NCBI RefSeq assembly: GCF_002224485.1
Contig: NZ_CP022463.1
Span: 2,338,692-2,402,691, forward strand
Source: Sinomonas sp. R1AF57
GTDB taxonomy: Bacteria > Actinomycetota > Actinomycetes > Actinomycetales > Micrococcaceae
Direction of reading: 5' to 3'
Length of the DNA stretch: 64,000 nt
Position 1 is the first letter of the stretch. Each line of letters begins with the position of its first letter. The position numbers were made by a program, and so were the translations under genes. Positions 53,601 through 61,785 of this stretch are shown in pieces. The notes beneath the pieces are model-generated. The model was not told the origin of the DNA. It searched no databases and saw only the letters and a program-made list of their open reading frames with translations.

Positions 53601-54995
53601 GGCCCTGCGGAGCCTTTCGCTGAGCTCGGCCCGGTCCTTGATGCTGTCCAGCACGCTGCGCTTGAGCCGCACGGTCGTGGCGGGAGCCGGATGGAGGGAC
53701 GTGAGGGCCGCGAGGGACTGCATGGCCTGGTAGGGCGAGCAGCCCCAGCGCTCGCGCACGTTGTGGAGGGACGCGACATGGTCGACCAGCTGGTGCCGGC
53801 GCTCCCGCAGCACGCGGTGGATGTTCTCGAGCCGCGGCTTCTCCGACTTCTCGTTGCGCACGATCGCGCGGACGATCTGCTGGCGCAGCTGGCCTGCCGT
53901 GATCGTTGCCCCGAGCTGCAGCACGAGGGAGCCGAGCCCGAGGGATTCGCACGCGCGGTGCAGCTCGGCGAGGCTCGCGCGCCGTTCGGCCACCACCAGC
54001 ACGGACCGGCCGGCATCGACCAGGGCCGCGAGGGCGTTCACTGCCGTCTGGGTCTGTCCCGTCCCGGGCGGTGCCTCCACCACGAGCGACTGCCCGTCCC
54101 TGACCGCGTCGACGACGAGCTGCTGGTCCTCGTCGGCGTCGAGGACGAGGAACTCGTCCGCCGGGTCCCGCTCGTCCAGTCCCGGGAAGCGGTCCACATC
54201 GAGCGGCTCCGGGGCGGGATGGAGCGAGCCATCCGTGGAGGCGAGCGCAGCCAGGACGGGGTGCGCCGAGGTGATCGACGGGTCCTCGAGGGACTCCTCG
54301 AGGTCGGCGAACGTCGAGACGAGGAGCCGCGGGTCGACCTGGGCGCCGGCAATGGGGTGGAGGAGCGCACGGACGCGCTCGATGACAGGCTGCGGGTCGA
54401 GGCGTGCCGTGCTGTAGGCCGAGCGCTCGATCGCCGCGACGTCGACCTCCATCCGGTGCACCGAGCGGAGGTGCCGCACGAGGGCGGGGTTGAGGCGAGC
54501 CTGCTCGGTGAGCTTGAGCTCGAAGTCGTCCTGCTCTGGCCGCACGGTGAGCGCGACGGCGGCGAGCAGCACGGGTGCACTGACCCGGCGGGGGCGCCCG
54601 CCGACCGCGGAGGTCCAGCTCGCGAGGCCTGCAGCGAGGTGGCCGGCGTCCACTCCGCGCTCGTTGGCGAGCTCGTACGATTTCGCCCGCAGGTTCCGGG
54701 CCGCGCGGGCGGCACGGGTGTACTCCTGCCGGTCCCGCAGCAGTGTGGAGAGGCGGGTCCGGCGGCCGGCCAGGAGCTGCGCGAGCCCGGAGGCGTGCGC
54801 GTGCGTCAGGTCGATGCTTCCGTCGGCGCCCGGGTAGTAGGAGAGCATCGTGTCCGGGCCCGTGACGCCGGGCAGCGCGGACAGCCACGCCTCGAGGCGG
54901 GCGTCGGCCTCCGGATTCGTCGTCTCGGACACGTGTGGGCTCTCCTCCGCGCCAGCGAGGGCGCTGGCTCGCTTGCCTGTGGACCATCTCGGCAT
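50646..54995 (-). CDS. Giant SF1-helicase-like protein with degenerate ATPase motifs and a Vsr-like nuclease tail
   Basis: 1449 aa, ATG seven bases after TAACCT. N-terminal DUF4011-like region (about 130-185: VSAPVLLAAVALTVRPEQDD, ARLNPALVRHLR). Motif I is APPGTGQTQTAVN (309-321), with Gln in place of the Walker Lys. Motif II reads VVILDADSMP instead of DEAS, losing the Glu. Motif III-like VVAFGDAQVANP, motif V-like GLVRDHVIFSLGFG and motif VI-like RFALAMSRARHSMHVL are present. At ~1230-1290 VAVESDGTERY, RERTRQRPELFERLGW and TLWTIEVFTDP look like a Vsr/PD-(D/E)XK nuclease. The last 130 residues are acidic and disordered. Nucleic-acid binding and cleavage are likely; ATP hydrolysis is doubtful. 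Confidence 0.85.
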   Translation of the reverse strand: MPRWSTGKRASALAGAEESPHVSETTNPEADARLEAWLSALPGVTGPDTMLSYYPGADGSIDLTHAHASGLAQLLAGRRTRLSTLLRDRQEYTRAARAARNLRAKSYELANERGVDAGHLAAGLASWTSAVGGRPRRVSAPVLLAAVALTVRPEQDDFELKLTEQARLNPALVRHLRSVHRMEVDVAAIERSAYSTARLDPQPVIERVRALLHPIAGAQVDPRLLVSTFADLEESLEDPSITSAHPVLAALASTDGSLHPAPEPLDVDRFPGLDERDPADEFLVLDADEDQQLVVDAVRDGQSLVVEAPPGTGQTQTAVNALAALVDAGRSVLVVAERRASLAELHRACESLGLGSLVLQLGATITAGQLRQQIVRAIVRNEKSEKPRLENIHRVLRERRHQLVDHVASLHNVRERWGCSPYQAMQSLAALTSLHPAPATTVRLKRSVLDSIKDRAELSERLRRAAELGSFSPEAADSPWHGARLLTRRETDDARELASRLAEDVPALGERMAAVAEHASIRLETTVGGWGEQLELLVAVRESLDKFTPDIFDRPVNDLIAATAPSAWRRERGIEVTAMQRSRLRRVAKEYVRPGVHLADLHSSLILVQAQRERWAAYATSQRHPSVPSGLAELREAYVAAAKGLDRLGAVLRPTAGGGRLLEAPVEQLKARLAALAEDSPTLQSLPERTLLEDQLRERGLGDLLADLSEREAPASVVAAELELAWWQSVLEAMISGDDYLAMSDGEQLRRAESEFRRADRAHIASGSAKLRWRLAREWADAIERHPREADALRSLLKDGRISLAALERQSPRLLRPLVPVWTCSPYALSAALPADHRFDAVVILDADSMPLRAALPAVGRATQVVAFGDAQVANPRPFSVGVEQQPGQAPTAPVESALGALKRVLPRGALRTVYRGVDEDLGLQLSHRFYNGALRALPDGPSVTGLDRPFVLEYLPDGTGLPSGEDGGVESVAAEVNRVVDLVFEHAYHRPGVSLGVVTASAHHAARIGEAIRLQMANHPDLGDFFSGGDEPFRVVHVDRAGGLVRDHVIFSLGFGRTPHGRAMHHFGPLSEPGGRRRFALAMSRARHSMHVLSCFQPSELDVTRLSEGAVDFYELLDREIAGTTDLGTRATRAAASAEALGADPLVTDLGDRLASRGARVWHHYDGAVDMAAAIDPLLTMGRDDHEASIPVAVESDGTERYRRMSVRERTRQRPELFERLGWKHMTLWTIEVFTDPSSCADMIAADLGLETHADEGGSAGFLLGTPADIASRVDSAIEARTGSDPYGAREGESTPSEAHTRGSHAADDTDLAAPLHVDQHGAQGEEASGMDAEASEPRPDEREAPGEPVGAEESDASADAAPEAPEADSGAAPEGGALSEDGVADEAEAPLRRPRGQRRVSVPGTGPTSADEDETPAESGRRRADWSAYRERDRDRWLKEQRPPHWG

Positions 54996-55107
54996 AGCTT
55001 CGAGGTTAGCCTGTCAAGACCCGCTCCCGGGCCGTGCAACGCTGTGGGTTGCGGAAACATGGCCGCGGCCGTGGCCGGAAACCGGCGGAAGGCCAGCGCA
55101 CAGAGCG

Positions 55108-55141
55108 ACGGCCGGCGCTCCAGAAGCGGAGTGCCGGCCGT
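55108..55141. terminator. Putative terminator of guaA
   Basis: ACGGCCGGCGCTCC (55108-55121) and GGAGTGCCGGCCGT (55128-55141) form a 14-bp stem with one G-T mismatch and a 6-nt loop, starting 17 bp past the guaA stop. No T-run. Confidence 0.7.
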
Positions 55142-55157
55142 GCGGGGCCCGAGGGGG

Positions 55158-56768
55158 CTATTCCCATTCGATGGTTCCCGGGGGCTTGCTCGTGACGTCC
55201 AGAACGACCCGGTTGACCCCGTCGACCTCGTTGGTGATGCGGTTCGAGATCCGAGCGAGCAGGTCGAAGGGGAGCCGGGACCAGTCGGCGGTCATGGCGT
55301 CCTCGCTCGAGACGGGGCGCAGCACGATCGGGTGGCCGTAGGTGCGGCCATCGCCCTGGACGCCCACGCTGCGGACGTCGGCGAGGAGGACCACGGGCAT
55401 CTGCCAGACCTCGTTGTCGAGGCCGGCGGCCGTGAGCTCGGCGCGGCCGATCGCGTCGGCCTTGCGGAGGAGTTCGAGCCGCTCCGCCGTGACCTCTCCG
55501 ACGATGCGGATGCCGAGGCCAGGCCCCGGGAACGGCTGGCGGCCGACAATCTCCTCGGGCAGGCCCAGCTGGCGGCCCACGGCACGGACCTCGTCCTTGA
55601 AGAGCGTCCGCAGCGGCTCGACGAGCTCGAAGCGGAGGTCCTCGGGGAGCCCCCCGACGTTGTGGTGGCTCTTGATGTTGGCCGCGCCCTCGCCCCCGCC
55701 GGACTCGACGACGTCGGGGTAGAGCGTGCCCTGGACGAGGAACTTGATCTGCTCGCCGGAGGCCTTGGCCTCGGCGATGATGGCCCGCTCGGCCTCCTCG
55801 AAGGCACGGATGAACTCGCGCCCGATGATCTTTCGCTTCTGCTCCGGATCGGTGACGCCCGCAAGAGCGGACAGGAAGCGCTCCTGCTCGTTCGCGACAT
55901 ACAGGTTGACGCCCGTAGCGGCGACGAAGTCGCGCTCGACCTGCTCTGCCTCGCCCTCGCGGAGGAGGCCGTGGTCGACGAAGACGCAGGTGAGCTGGTC
56001 GCCGACAGCGCGCTGGACGAGTGCTGCGGCGACGGCAGAGTCGACGCCGCCGGACAGGCCGCAGATGACGCGCGCGTGGCCGACCTGCTGGCGGATCCGC
56101 TCGACCTGCTCCTCGACGATGTTGCCCGTGGTCCAGTTGGGCTCGAGCCCGGCCACCTCGAAGAGGAAGTTCTCGAGGACCTTCTGTCCGAACTCGGAGT
56201 GCTTGACCTCCGGGTGCCACTGGACACCGCCGAGGGACTTCTCCGGGTTCACGAACGCAGCGACGGGCGCCCCCGCAGTCGTGGCGAGGATCTCGAAGCC
56301 CTCAGGCGCGGTGTGCACCGAGTCTCCGTGGCTCATCCACGTGTTCTGGACCGCCGGGATGCCGGCCAGGAGGGAATGCGGGTCGCCGACGGCGGTCGCG
56401 ACAGTCGAGCCGTATTCGCGCAGCCCCGTCTGCGCCACGGTGCCGCCGAGGGCATTGGCCATGGCCTGGAACCCGTAGCAGATGCCGAAGACCGGCACGC
56501 CGCCCTCGAAGAGGTCGGCGCCGACGCGCGGGGCGCCCTCGGCGTAGACGCTCGAGGGTCCCCCGGAGAGGATGATGGCGGCGGGATTCTTGGCCAGGAT
56601 CTGCTCGGTGGTCAGCGTGTGCGGGACGATCTCCGAATACACGTTGGCCTCGCGCACGCGGCGCGCGATGAGCTGCGCGTACTGGGCCCCGTAGTCCACC
56701 ACCAGCACCGGCCTGTGGGCGGTCTGCACCGGGTGCGATTCCGCCGAGGTCTGGGAAGCTGTAGTCAC
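55158..56768 (-). CDS. guaA: GMP synthase (glutamine-hydrolysing)
   Basis: 536 aa from GTG at 56768, where TACCCT lies seven bases upstream. Class I glutaminase domain with [15 protein letters not shown] and nucleophile Cys in [15 protein letters not shown]-pyrophosphatase P-loop [27 protein letters not shown] [13 protein letters not shown] and the C-terminal dimer domain ending [24 protein letters not shown] region. Aminates XMP to GMP. Confidence 0.97.
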   Translation of the reverse strand: MTTASQTSAESHPVQTAHRPVLVVDYGAQYAQLIARRVREANVYSEIVPHTLTTEQILAKNPAAIILSGGPSSVYAEGAPRVGADLFEGGVPVFGICYGFQAMANALGGTVAQTGLREYGSTVATAVGDPHSLLAGIPAVQNTWMSHGDSVHTAPEGFEILATTAGAPVAAFVNPEKSLGGVQWHPEVKHSEFGQKVLENFLFEVAGLEPNWTTGNIVEEQVERIRQQVGHARVICGLSGGVDSAVAAALVQRAVGDQLTCVFVDHGLLREGEAEQVERDFVAATGVNLYVANEQERFLSALAGVTDPEQKRKIIGREFIRAFEEAERAIIAEAKASGEQIKFLVQGTLYPDVVESGGGEGAANIKSHHNVGGLPEDLRFELVEPLRTLFKDEVRAVGRQLGLPEEIVGRQPFPGPGLGIRIVGEVTAERLELLRKADAIGRAELTAAGLDNEVWQMPVVLLADVRSVGVQGDGRTYGHPIVLRPVSSEDAMTADWSRLPFDLLARISNRITNEVDGVNRVVLDVTSKPPGTIEWE

Positions 56769-56856
56769 CCTATCTAGGGTAGCGGAACACCCGCGGCCGC
56801 CCGTGGCCGCGGTGGCCTGCGTCTCATCCCCGCGGGACCCCGCCACCCCCGGATCG

Positions 56857-57342
56857 TCAGTAGCGCTGGCCGGCGTCCGGGTGCGCCTCGAGCTCGCGCT
56901 CGGCCTCGGCATGCATGCGCTTCTCGACGAAGAAGCTCAGGAACGGCACGACGCCGCCGAGCGCCATGAGCACGAAGCGTCCGAACGGCCAGCGCATGAG
57001 CGACCAGAGGCGGAAGTTCGAGATGATGTACACGACGTACATCCAGCCGTGGACGATGAGGATCGCGAGGGACACGTTCAGCCCGCCGAGGACCCCGGCC
57101 GGCTCGGCGTCCGCGAATCCGAAGCCGAAGGGCGCGCCGGTGAAAGCGTCGGTGCCGCCGGCATAGAGGAACTTCCCGAAGCCGTAGCGGGCGATCATCT
57201 CGGCGCACAGCAGGAGCAGCATGGTGCCCGTCGCGTAGGCGAGCACGCGGTAGAACTTCAGGGCCGAGCGGATCTGGGCGACGGTTCCGCCGAAGCGGCG
57301 CTGCCCTGTGGTGCCGCCGGTCGCGGGCTTGGGTTCGATCAC
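56857..57342 (-). CDS. DUF3817-family integral membrane protein
   Basis: 161 aa, GTG with GGAGGAAC upstream, its GTG overlapping the SURF1 stop. Three membrane helices; family segments [20 protein letters not shown] and [19 protein letters not shown]. Function unknown; commonly found next to SURF1 in actinobacteria. Confidence 0.88.
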   Translation of the reverse strand: MIEPKPATGGTTGQRRFGGTVAQIRSALKFYRVLAYATGTMLLLLCAEMIARYGFGKFLYAGGTDAFTGAPFGFGFADAEPAGVLGGLNVSLAILIVHGWMYVVYIISNFRLWSLMRWPFGRFVLMALGGVVPFLSFFVEKRMHAEAERELEAHPDAGQRY

Positions 57343-58169
57343 GGTGTTCCTCCGGTCTCGGTCGGCTGGGGGCTTCCCTCCGACTCTGCGTCTGCCCGCG
57401 CATCGGCGAGGGCGTCCTGGGTCCGCTCGTAGTCATCCCGCACGAGGCGCCACCACAGGAAGAGGGCGAAGCCTGCGAACACGACCCACTCGACGGCGTA
57501 GAAGATGTTGAGCCAGTTCACCGGCTGCTCAGCCGGCTGGGCGGCCACCGAGAGCGGCTCGAGGCTGCCCTGCGCGGGCAGGGGATGCCCGTCGGACGCC
57601 GCCACGGTCTCGGTGGCGGTCACGAAGCCCGGGTAGCTGGGCACGTCCCACAGGTTGATGAGCTGGGCGACCGAGAGGGCGCCGACCTCGCCGTCGAATG
57701 CGTCCTGGACCGGTTTGGGAGCCTCCGAGGGCAGGAGCCTCCCGGTGAGGCGCACCGCGCCCGACGGCGGCGGGCCCGCCTGCTCGGGGGAGGCAATCCA
57801 GCCTCGCGCCACCGGGATGACGGTGCCGCCCTCGCCCCCGACCTGGGGCGCGCCGTCGACCGTGAACGCGCTGACGACCCACCATCCCTTGCGGCCGTCC
57901 TGCAGCCGGTCGCGGACGAGGACCTGACGGGAGGCATCGAAGGACCCGGTCGCGGTGACCATCTGGTCAGCGGCGGTGGCGGGGAAGAACTGCCCGGGGT
58001 CGAGGACGCCGGTGAGCGGGCGCGTCTCCTCGGTCGTCGACACAGCTGGCGGCGCCTCCGACACGGAGCGGGAGAACTGCCACTGGCTGAGGGCCACAAA
58101 AACCCACGAGACGAGGAGCGCTCCCACCAGGGCCGCGATCCACTTGGGTTTGAGGGCGGTACGGAGCAC
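57339..58169 (-). CDS. SURF1-family cytochrome oxidase assembly protein
   Basis: 276 aa from GTG six bases after TACCGT. Two membrane helices flank the domain (IAALVGALLVSWVFVALSQWQFSR at the start; VVFAGFALFLWWRL near the end). Core motifs VTATGSFDASRQVLVRDRL and GWWVVSAF, VARGWIAS. SURF1 assists haem insertion into subunit I of aa3-type oxidase. Confidence 0.92.
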   Translation of the reverse strand: MLRTALKPKWIAALVGALLVSWVFVALSQWQFSRSVSEAPPAVSTTEETRPLTGVLDPGQFFPATAADQMVTATGSFDASRQVLVRDRLQDGRKGWWVVSAFTVDGAPQVGGEGGTVIPVARGWIASPEQAGPPPSGAVRLTGRLLPSEAPKPVQDAFDGEVGALSVAQLINLWDVPSYPGFVTATETVAASDGHPLPAQGSLEPLSVAAQPAEQPVNWLNIFYAVEWVVFAGFALFLWWRLVRDDYERTQDALADARADAESEGSPQPTETGGTP

Positions 58170-58229
58170 CCATTAACGGTACTCCGACAAGCTGTAGAAA
58201 ACCCAAATGGCCCCGGCCCGGGGGATCCC

Positions 58230-58721
58230 CTAGTGGTCGGCGAAGACGAGCGAGGAGTTGATCAGCTCGGAGATGATGTCCGCGTCGTTCGCCCGCCGGA
58301 GCGACTCGCGGTAGCCCTCCTTGGACAGCGAGCGGGCGAGGTCGGCGAGGACCTCCAGGTGCGCAGAGAAGGACGCCGCGGGCGTCGCGATGAGGAGGAC
58401 CACGTTGGCGGGGCCGTCGAGGGCACCGAAGTCGAGGGCGTGCCCGTACTTCGTCACCCCGACCGCGATGGACGGCACGGTGACGTGCTGGCTCCGGGCA
58501 TGGGGAAGCCCGATCCCTCCCGGGAGGCCAGTGGCGAGCTGGTGCTCGCGCGCGCTGACGTCGGCCAGGAACGCGTCGAGGTCGTCGATCCGCCCTTCGG
58601 CGTACAGCCTCGCTGCGAGCTGGCGGGCCGCATCCACCCGGTCCTCCGCGACCATTTCGAGGATGACCAGGCCCGGCGTGGTGAGCTGGGCGTCATAGCG
58701 GTCGAATGGTCCTTGGGGCAT
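58230..58721 (-). CDS. PTS EIIA domain protein (fructose/mannitol type)
   Basis: 163 aa. One EIIA-2 domain with phosphorylated His in GGIGLPHARS and VLLIATPAASFSAHLEVLADLAR. Whether it serves sugar transport or PtsN-like regulation cannot be told. TAAAGT six bases before the ATG lies within the end of glpD, so it has its own promoter there. Confidence 0.9.
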   Translation of the reverse strand: MPQGPFDRYDAQLTTPGLVILEMVAEDRVDAARQLAARLYAEGRIDDLDAFLADVSAREHQLATGLPGGIGLPHARSQHVTVPSIAVGVTKYGHALDFGALDGPANVVLLIATPAASFSAHLEVLADLARSLSKEGYRESLRRANDADIISELINSSLVFADH

Positions 58722-58725
58722 GGGC

Positions 58726-60447
58726 CTACTTTACCGGGAGGATGTCGTCGACCCCCATCCGGGCGGCGTCCGCGGACTCGTCGTCCGGCTGCTGCTGGCT
58801 CAGGCGCTCGGCGCGGACTCGCGCGAGGTAGTGGGCCACCTCGTTGTCCCTCTGGACCTGGCTCCAGCCGAGCAGCGGCGCCATGAGGTCGGCGACCACC
58901 GGGACGGCAGAGACGCCCCGGTCCCAGGCCTCGATGGAGATCCGCGTGCGTCGGGTCAGGACGTCGTGGACGTGCCGGGCGCCCTCGTGGGTGGTGGCGT
59001 ACACGACCTCGGCGCCGAGGTAGTCGTCGGCCCCCGGGAGGGGCTCGGCGAGCTCGGGCCGGGCCTTGATGAGGTCTAGGACCTCCCCCGCGAGCGACCC
59101 GTACCGGTTGAGGAGGTGCTCGACCCTCGCGACGTGGACGCCGGCCCGGTCGGCGAGCCGCTGGCGGCGGTTCCAGACTGCGCGGAAGCCGTCCGCGCCG
59201 AGGAGGGGAATGCGGTCGGTGCAGCTGGCGGGGACGCGCTCGTCCATGGCTCGGGTGGCCTCGTCCACGGCGTCCCGGGCCATCACCCGGTAGGTGGTGA
59301 ACTTGCCCCCGGCGACGACGACGAGGCCCGGCACCGGATGGGCGACGACGTGCTCGCGGGAGAGCTTCGCGGTGGAGTCGTTCTCGCCCGCGAGGAGCGG
59401 CCGGAGTCCCGCGTACACGCCCTCGACATCCTCACGGGTGAGCGGCCGCTTGAGGACCTTGTTGACCCGCTCGAGGACGTAGTCGATGTCCTTGCTCGAC
59501 GCCGCCGGGTGGGCCTTGTCGAGCCTCCAGTCGGTGTCCGTGGTGCCGATGATCCAGTGGCGGCCCCACGGGATGACGAACAGCACCGACTTCTCGGTGC
59601 GCAGGATGAGCCCGACGGTGGACTGGAAGCGGTCACGCGGGACGACGAGGTGGATGCCCTTGGACGCCCGGACCTTGAGCTGGCCGCGGTCGGTCACGAG
59701 GGCCTGCGTCTCGTCGGTCCACACCCCGGTGGCGTTGATGACCTGCTTGGCCCGGATGTCGAACTCCGTGCCGTCCTCCTGGTTCTTCACGCGGGCCCCG
59801 ACGACGTGCTCGCCCTCGTGGAGGAAGTCGACGACGGCGAGCCGGTTCACGGCGTGGGCGCCGTAGTGCGCCGCGGTGCGCACGACGTTCACGACCATGC
59901 GGGCGTCGTCGACCTGCGCGTCGTAGTAGCGCACGGAGCCGACCATCACGTCGTCGCGCAGGCTCGGGGCCGCGCGCAGGGTGCCGCGCCTGAACAGGTG
60001 CTTGTGGACCGGGACGCCGTTCGAGCGCCCGCCCGTGAGGCCGAGCGTGTCGTAGAGGAGCATCCCCATGCCGACGTAGGGGCGCTCCCAGAAGCGGTGG
60101 GTGAGCGGGTAGAGGAACGGCACCGGGCGGACCAGGTGCGGCGCGATGCGGGTCAGCAGCAGGCTGCGCTCCTGGAGCGCTTCCTGCACGAGCCCGAAGT
60201 CGAGCATCTCGAGGTAGCGCAGGCCGCCGTGGATGAGCTTCGAGGAGCGCGACGACGTCCCCGAGGACCAGTCGCGCTGCTCGACGATCCCGACCTCGAG
60301 CCCGCGGGTCGCGGCGTCGAGGGCGGCGCCGGCGCCGACGATCCCGCCGCCGACGATCAGGACATCGAGTTCCTTGCCGGGCTCGACGCTCTCCCGCAGA
60401 CGGGCGAGCGAGGCGTCGCGGTATTCCGGGCTGAGCTGTCCTGTCAT
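58726..60447 (-). CDS. glpD: Glycerol-3-phosphate dehydrogenase (aerobic, FAD)
   Basis: 573 aa from ATG at 60447 with AGGGGGC eight bases upstream; a longer frame upstream is spurious. FAD-binding VLIVGGGIVGAGAALDAATR, SSGTSSRSSKLIHGGLRYLE, VLFVIPWGRHWIIGTTDTDW and VVAGGKFTTYRVMARDAVDEA. Oxidises glycerol 3-phosphate to DHAP, feeding the respiratory quinone pool. The EIIA gene follows in the same direction. Confidence 0.95.
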   Translation of the reverse strand: MTGQLSPEYRDASLARLRESVEPGKELDVLIVGGGIVGAGAALDAATRGLEVGIVEQRDWSSGTSSRSSKLIHGGLRYLEMLDFGLVQEALQERSLLLTRIAPHLVRPVPFLYPLTHRFWERPYVGMGMLLYDTLGLTGGRSNGVPVHKHLFRRGTLRAAPSLRDDVMVGSVRYYDAQVDDARMVVNVVRTAAHYGAHAVNRLAVVDFLHEGEHVVGARVKNQEDGTEFDIRAKQVINATGVWTDETQALVTDRGQLKVRASKGIHLVVPRDRFQSTVGLILRTEKSVLFVIPWGRHWIIGTTDTDWRLDKAHPAASSKDIDYVLERVNKVLKRPLTREDVEGVYAGLRPLLAGENDSTAKLSREHVVAHPVPGLVVVAGGKFTTYRVMARDAVDEATRAMDERVPASCTDRIPLLGADGFRAVWNRRQRLADRAGVHVARVEHLLNRYGSLAGEVLDLIKARPELAEPLPGADDYLGAEVVYATTHEGARHVHDVLTRRTRISIEAWDRGVSAVPVVADLMAPLLGWSQVQRDNEVAHYLARVRAERLSQQQPDDESADAARMGVDDILPVK

Positions 60448-60481
60448 GGTCGGTGCCCCCTGATTCGCGTGGTCGGGTCCG

Positions 60482-61618
60482 TCAGCTCCCGGAGTGCGGC
60501 GAGACGACGACGTCGACCCGCTGGAACTCCTTGAGGTCCGAGTACCCCGTGGTGGCCATGGCGCGGCGGAGCATCCCGATGAGGTTGCTCGTGCCGTCGG
60601 TGTGATGGCCGGGACCGAAGAGGACCTCCTCCATGGGCCCGACCGTGCCGACGTTGACGCGCTCTCCGCGCGGCGTCTCGAGGTGGTGCGCCTCCGCACC
60701 CCAGTGCCATCCGCGGCCGGGCGCCTCCTCGGCGCGGGCGAGCGCGGAGCCGAGCATGACGGCGTCCGCCCCCATCGCGATGGCCTTGACGATGTCGCCC
60801 GAGGTGCCCATCCCGCCGTCGGCGATCACGTGCACGTAGCGGCCGCCGGACTCGTCCATGTAGTCGCGGCGCGCGGCAGCGGCATCGCTGATCGCCGAGG
60901 CGAGCGGCGAGTGGATGCCGAGCGCGCGGCGGGTCGTCGTCGTCGCGCCTCCGCCGAAGCCGACCAGGACGCCCGCGGCGCCGGTGCGCATGAGGTGCAG
61001 GGCCGGGGTGTAGCCGGCGGCGCCGCCGACGATCACGGGGACGTCGAGCTCGTAGATGAACTTCTTGAGGTTGAGCGGCTCCTGGTTCTTGGAGACGTGC
61101 TCGGCCGAGACGGTGGTGCCGCGGATCACGAAGAGGTCGACGCCGGCGGCGAGGACGGTCTTGTAGTGCTGGACGGTGCCCGACGGCGTGAGGGCGCCCG
61201 CGACCGTGACGCCCGAGGCGCGGATCTCTTCCAGGCGCGCCGTGATGAGCTCCGGATTCACGGGCTGGGTGTAGATCTCCTGGAGCCTGCGCGTGACGGC
61301 CGAGCCCGCGGGCTCTCCCCTCAGGCCCGAGATCTCCTCGAGCACAGGCTGCGGGTCCTCGTAGCGGGTCCACAGCCCCTCGAGGTCGAGCACGCCGAGG
61401 CCGCCGAGCTTGCCCATCGTGATGGCCGAGGCCGGCGACATGACGGAGTCCATCGGAGCGGCGATCACCGGCATCTCGAAGCGGTACGCATCGATCTGCC
61501 ACGAGACGGACACGTCCTGGGGGTCGCGGGTCCGGCGGTTCGCGACGATCGCAATGTCGTCGAGGGAATAGGCGCGGCGCCCGCGCTTGCCGCGGCCGAT
61601 CTCGATCTCGTAAGTCAC
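60482..61618 (-). CDS. guaB3: GuaB3-type IMP dehydrogenase-related protein without the catalytic Cys
   Basis: 378 aa, no CBS insert. GTG six bases after TAAGCT. N-terminal IAAPMDSVMSPASAITMGKLGGLGVLDLEG, barrel end IADGGMGTSGDIVKAIAMGADAVMLG. The loop that is GPGSICTTR in IMP dehydrogenase here reads GGGATTTTR, with Thr at the Cys position, and the whole protein contains no Cys. It therefore cannot use the standard covalent mechanism. Real function unknown; expressed alongside glpD on the same strand. Confidence 0.9.
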   Translation of the reverse strand: MTYEIEIGRGKRGRRAYSLDDIAIVANRRTRDPQDVSVSWQIDAYRFEMPVIAAPMDSVMSPASAITMGKLGGLGVLDLEGLWTRYEDPQPVLEEISGLRGEPAGSAVTRRLQEIYTQPVNPELITARLEEIRASGVTVAGALTPSGTVQHYKTVLAAGVDLFVIRGTTVSAEHVSKNQEPLNLKKFIYELDVPVIVGGAAGYTPALHLMRTGAAGVLVGFGGGATTTTRRALGIHSPLASAISDAAAARRDYMDESGGRYVHVIADGGMGTSGDIVKAIAMGADAVMLGSALARAEEAPGRGWHWGAEAHHLETPRGERVNVGTVGPMEEVLFGPGHHTDGTSNLIGMLRRAMATTGYSDLKEFQRVDVVVSPHSGS

Positions 61619-61719
61619 GGCCCTAGCTTACGTGAGCGGCTCGCCCTGCCCCGGTCCCGGCCGCCTCCTCGCCGCGTCGAGGCATGCGGCTGCGCAAGGT
61701 GACAGAAGGCGAAGAGCCA

Positions 61720-61748
61720 TTTACAGAATGTGACAGGGTGCGTAGTGT
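61720..61748 (+). promoter_or_regulatory. Sigma-70-type promoter of the secreted protease
   Basis: TTTACA (61720-61725) and TAGTGT (61743-61748) are separated by exactly 17 bp. The promoter is 38 bp before the ATG, so the transcript has a short leader with a GAGGAGA ribosome site. TGACAG occurs on both sides of the -35 box, which may be an operator half-site pair. Confidence 0.6.
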
Positions 61749-61785
61749 GGTCTGCTGTTCCGAGGCCACCACCACGAGGAGAGCC

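Noticed and set aside
50472..56777. An open frame of about 2100 codons on the plus strand
   Set aside because: It lies antisense to the large helicase-like gene and guaA, both of which have clear domains; it is produced by GC3 bias and has no recognisable motif.
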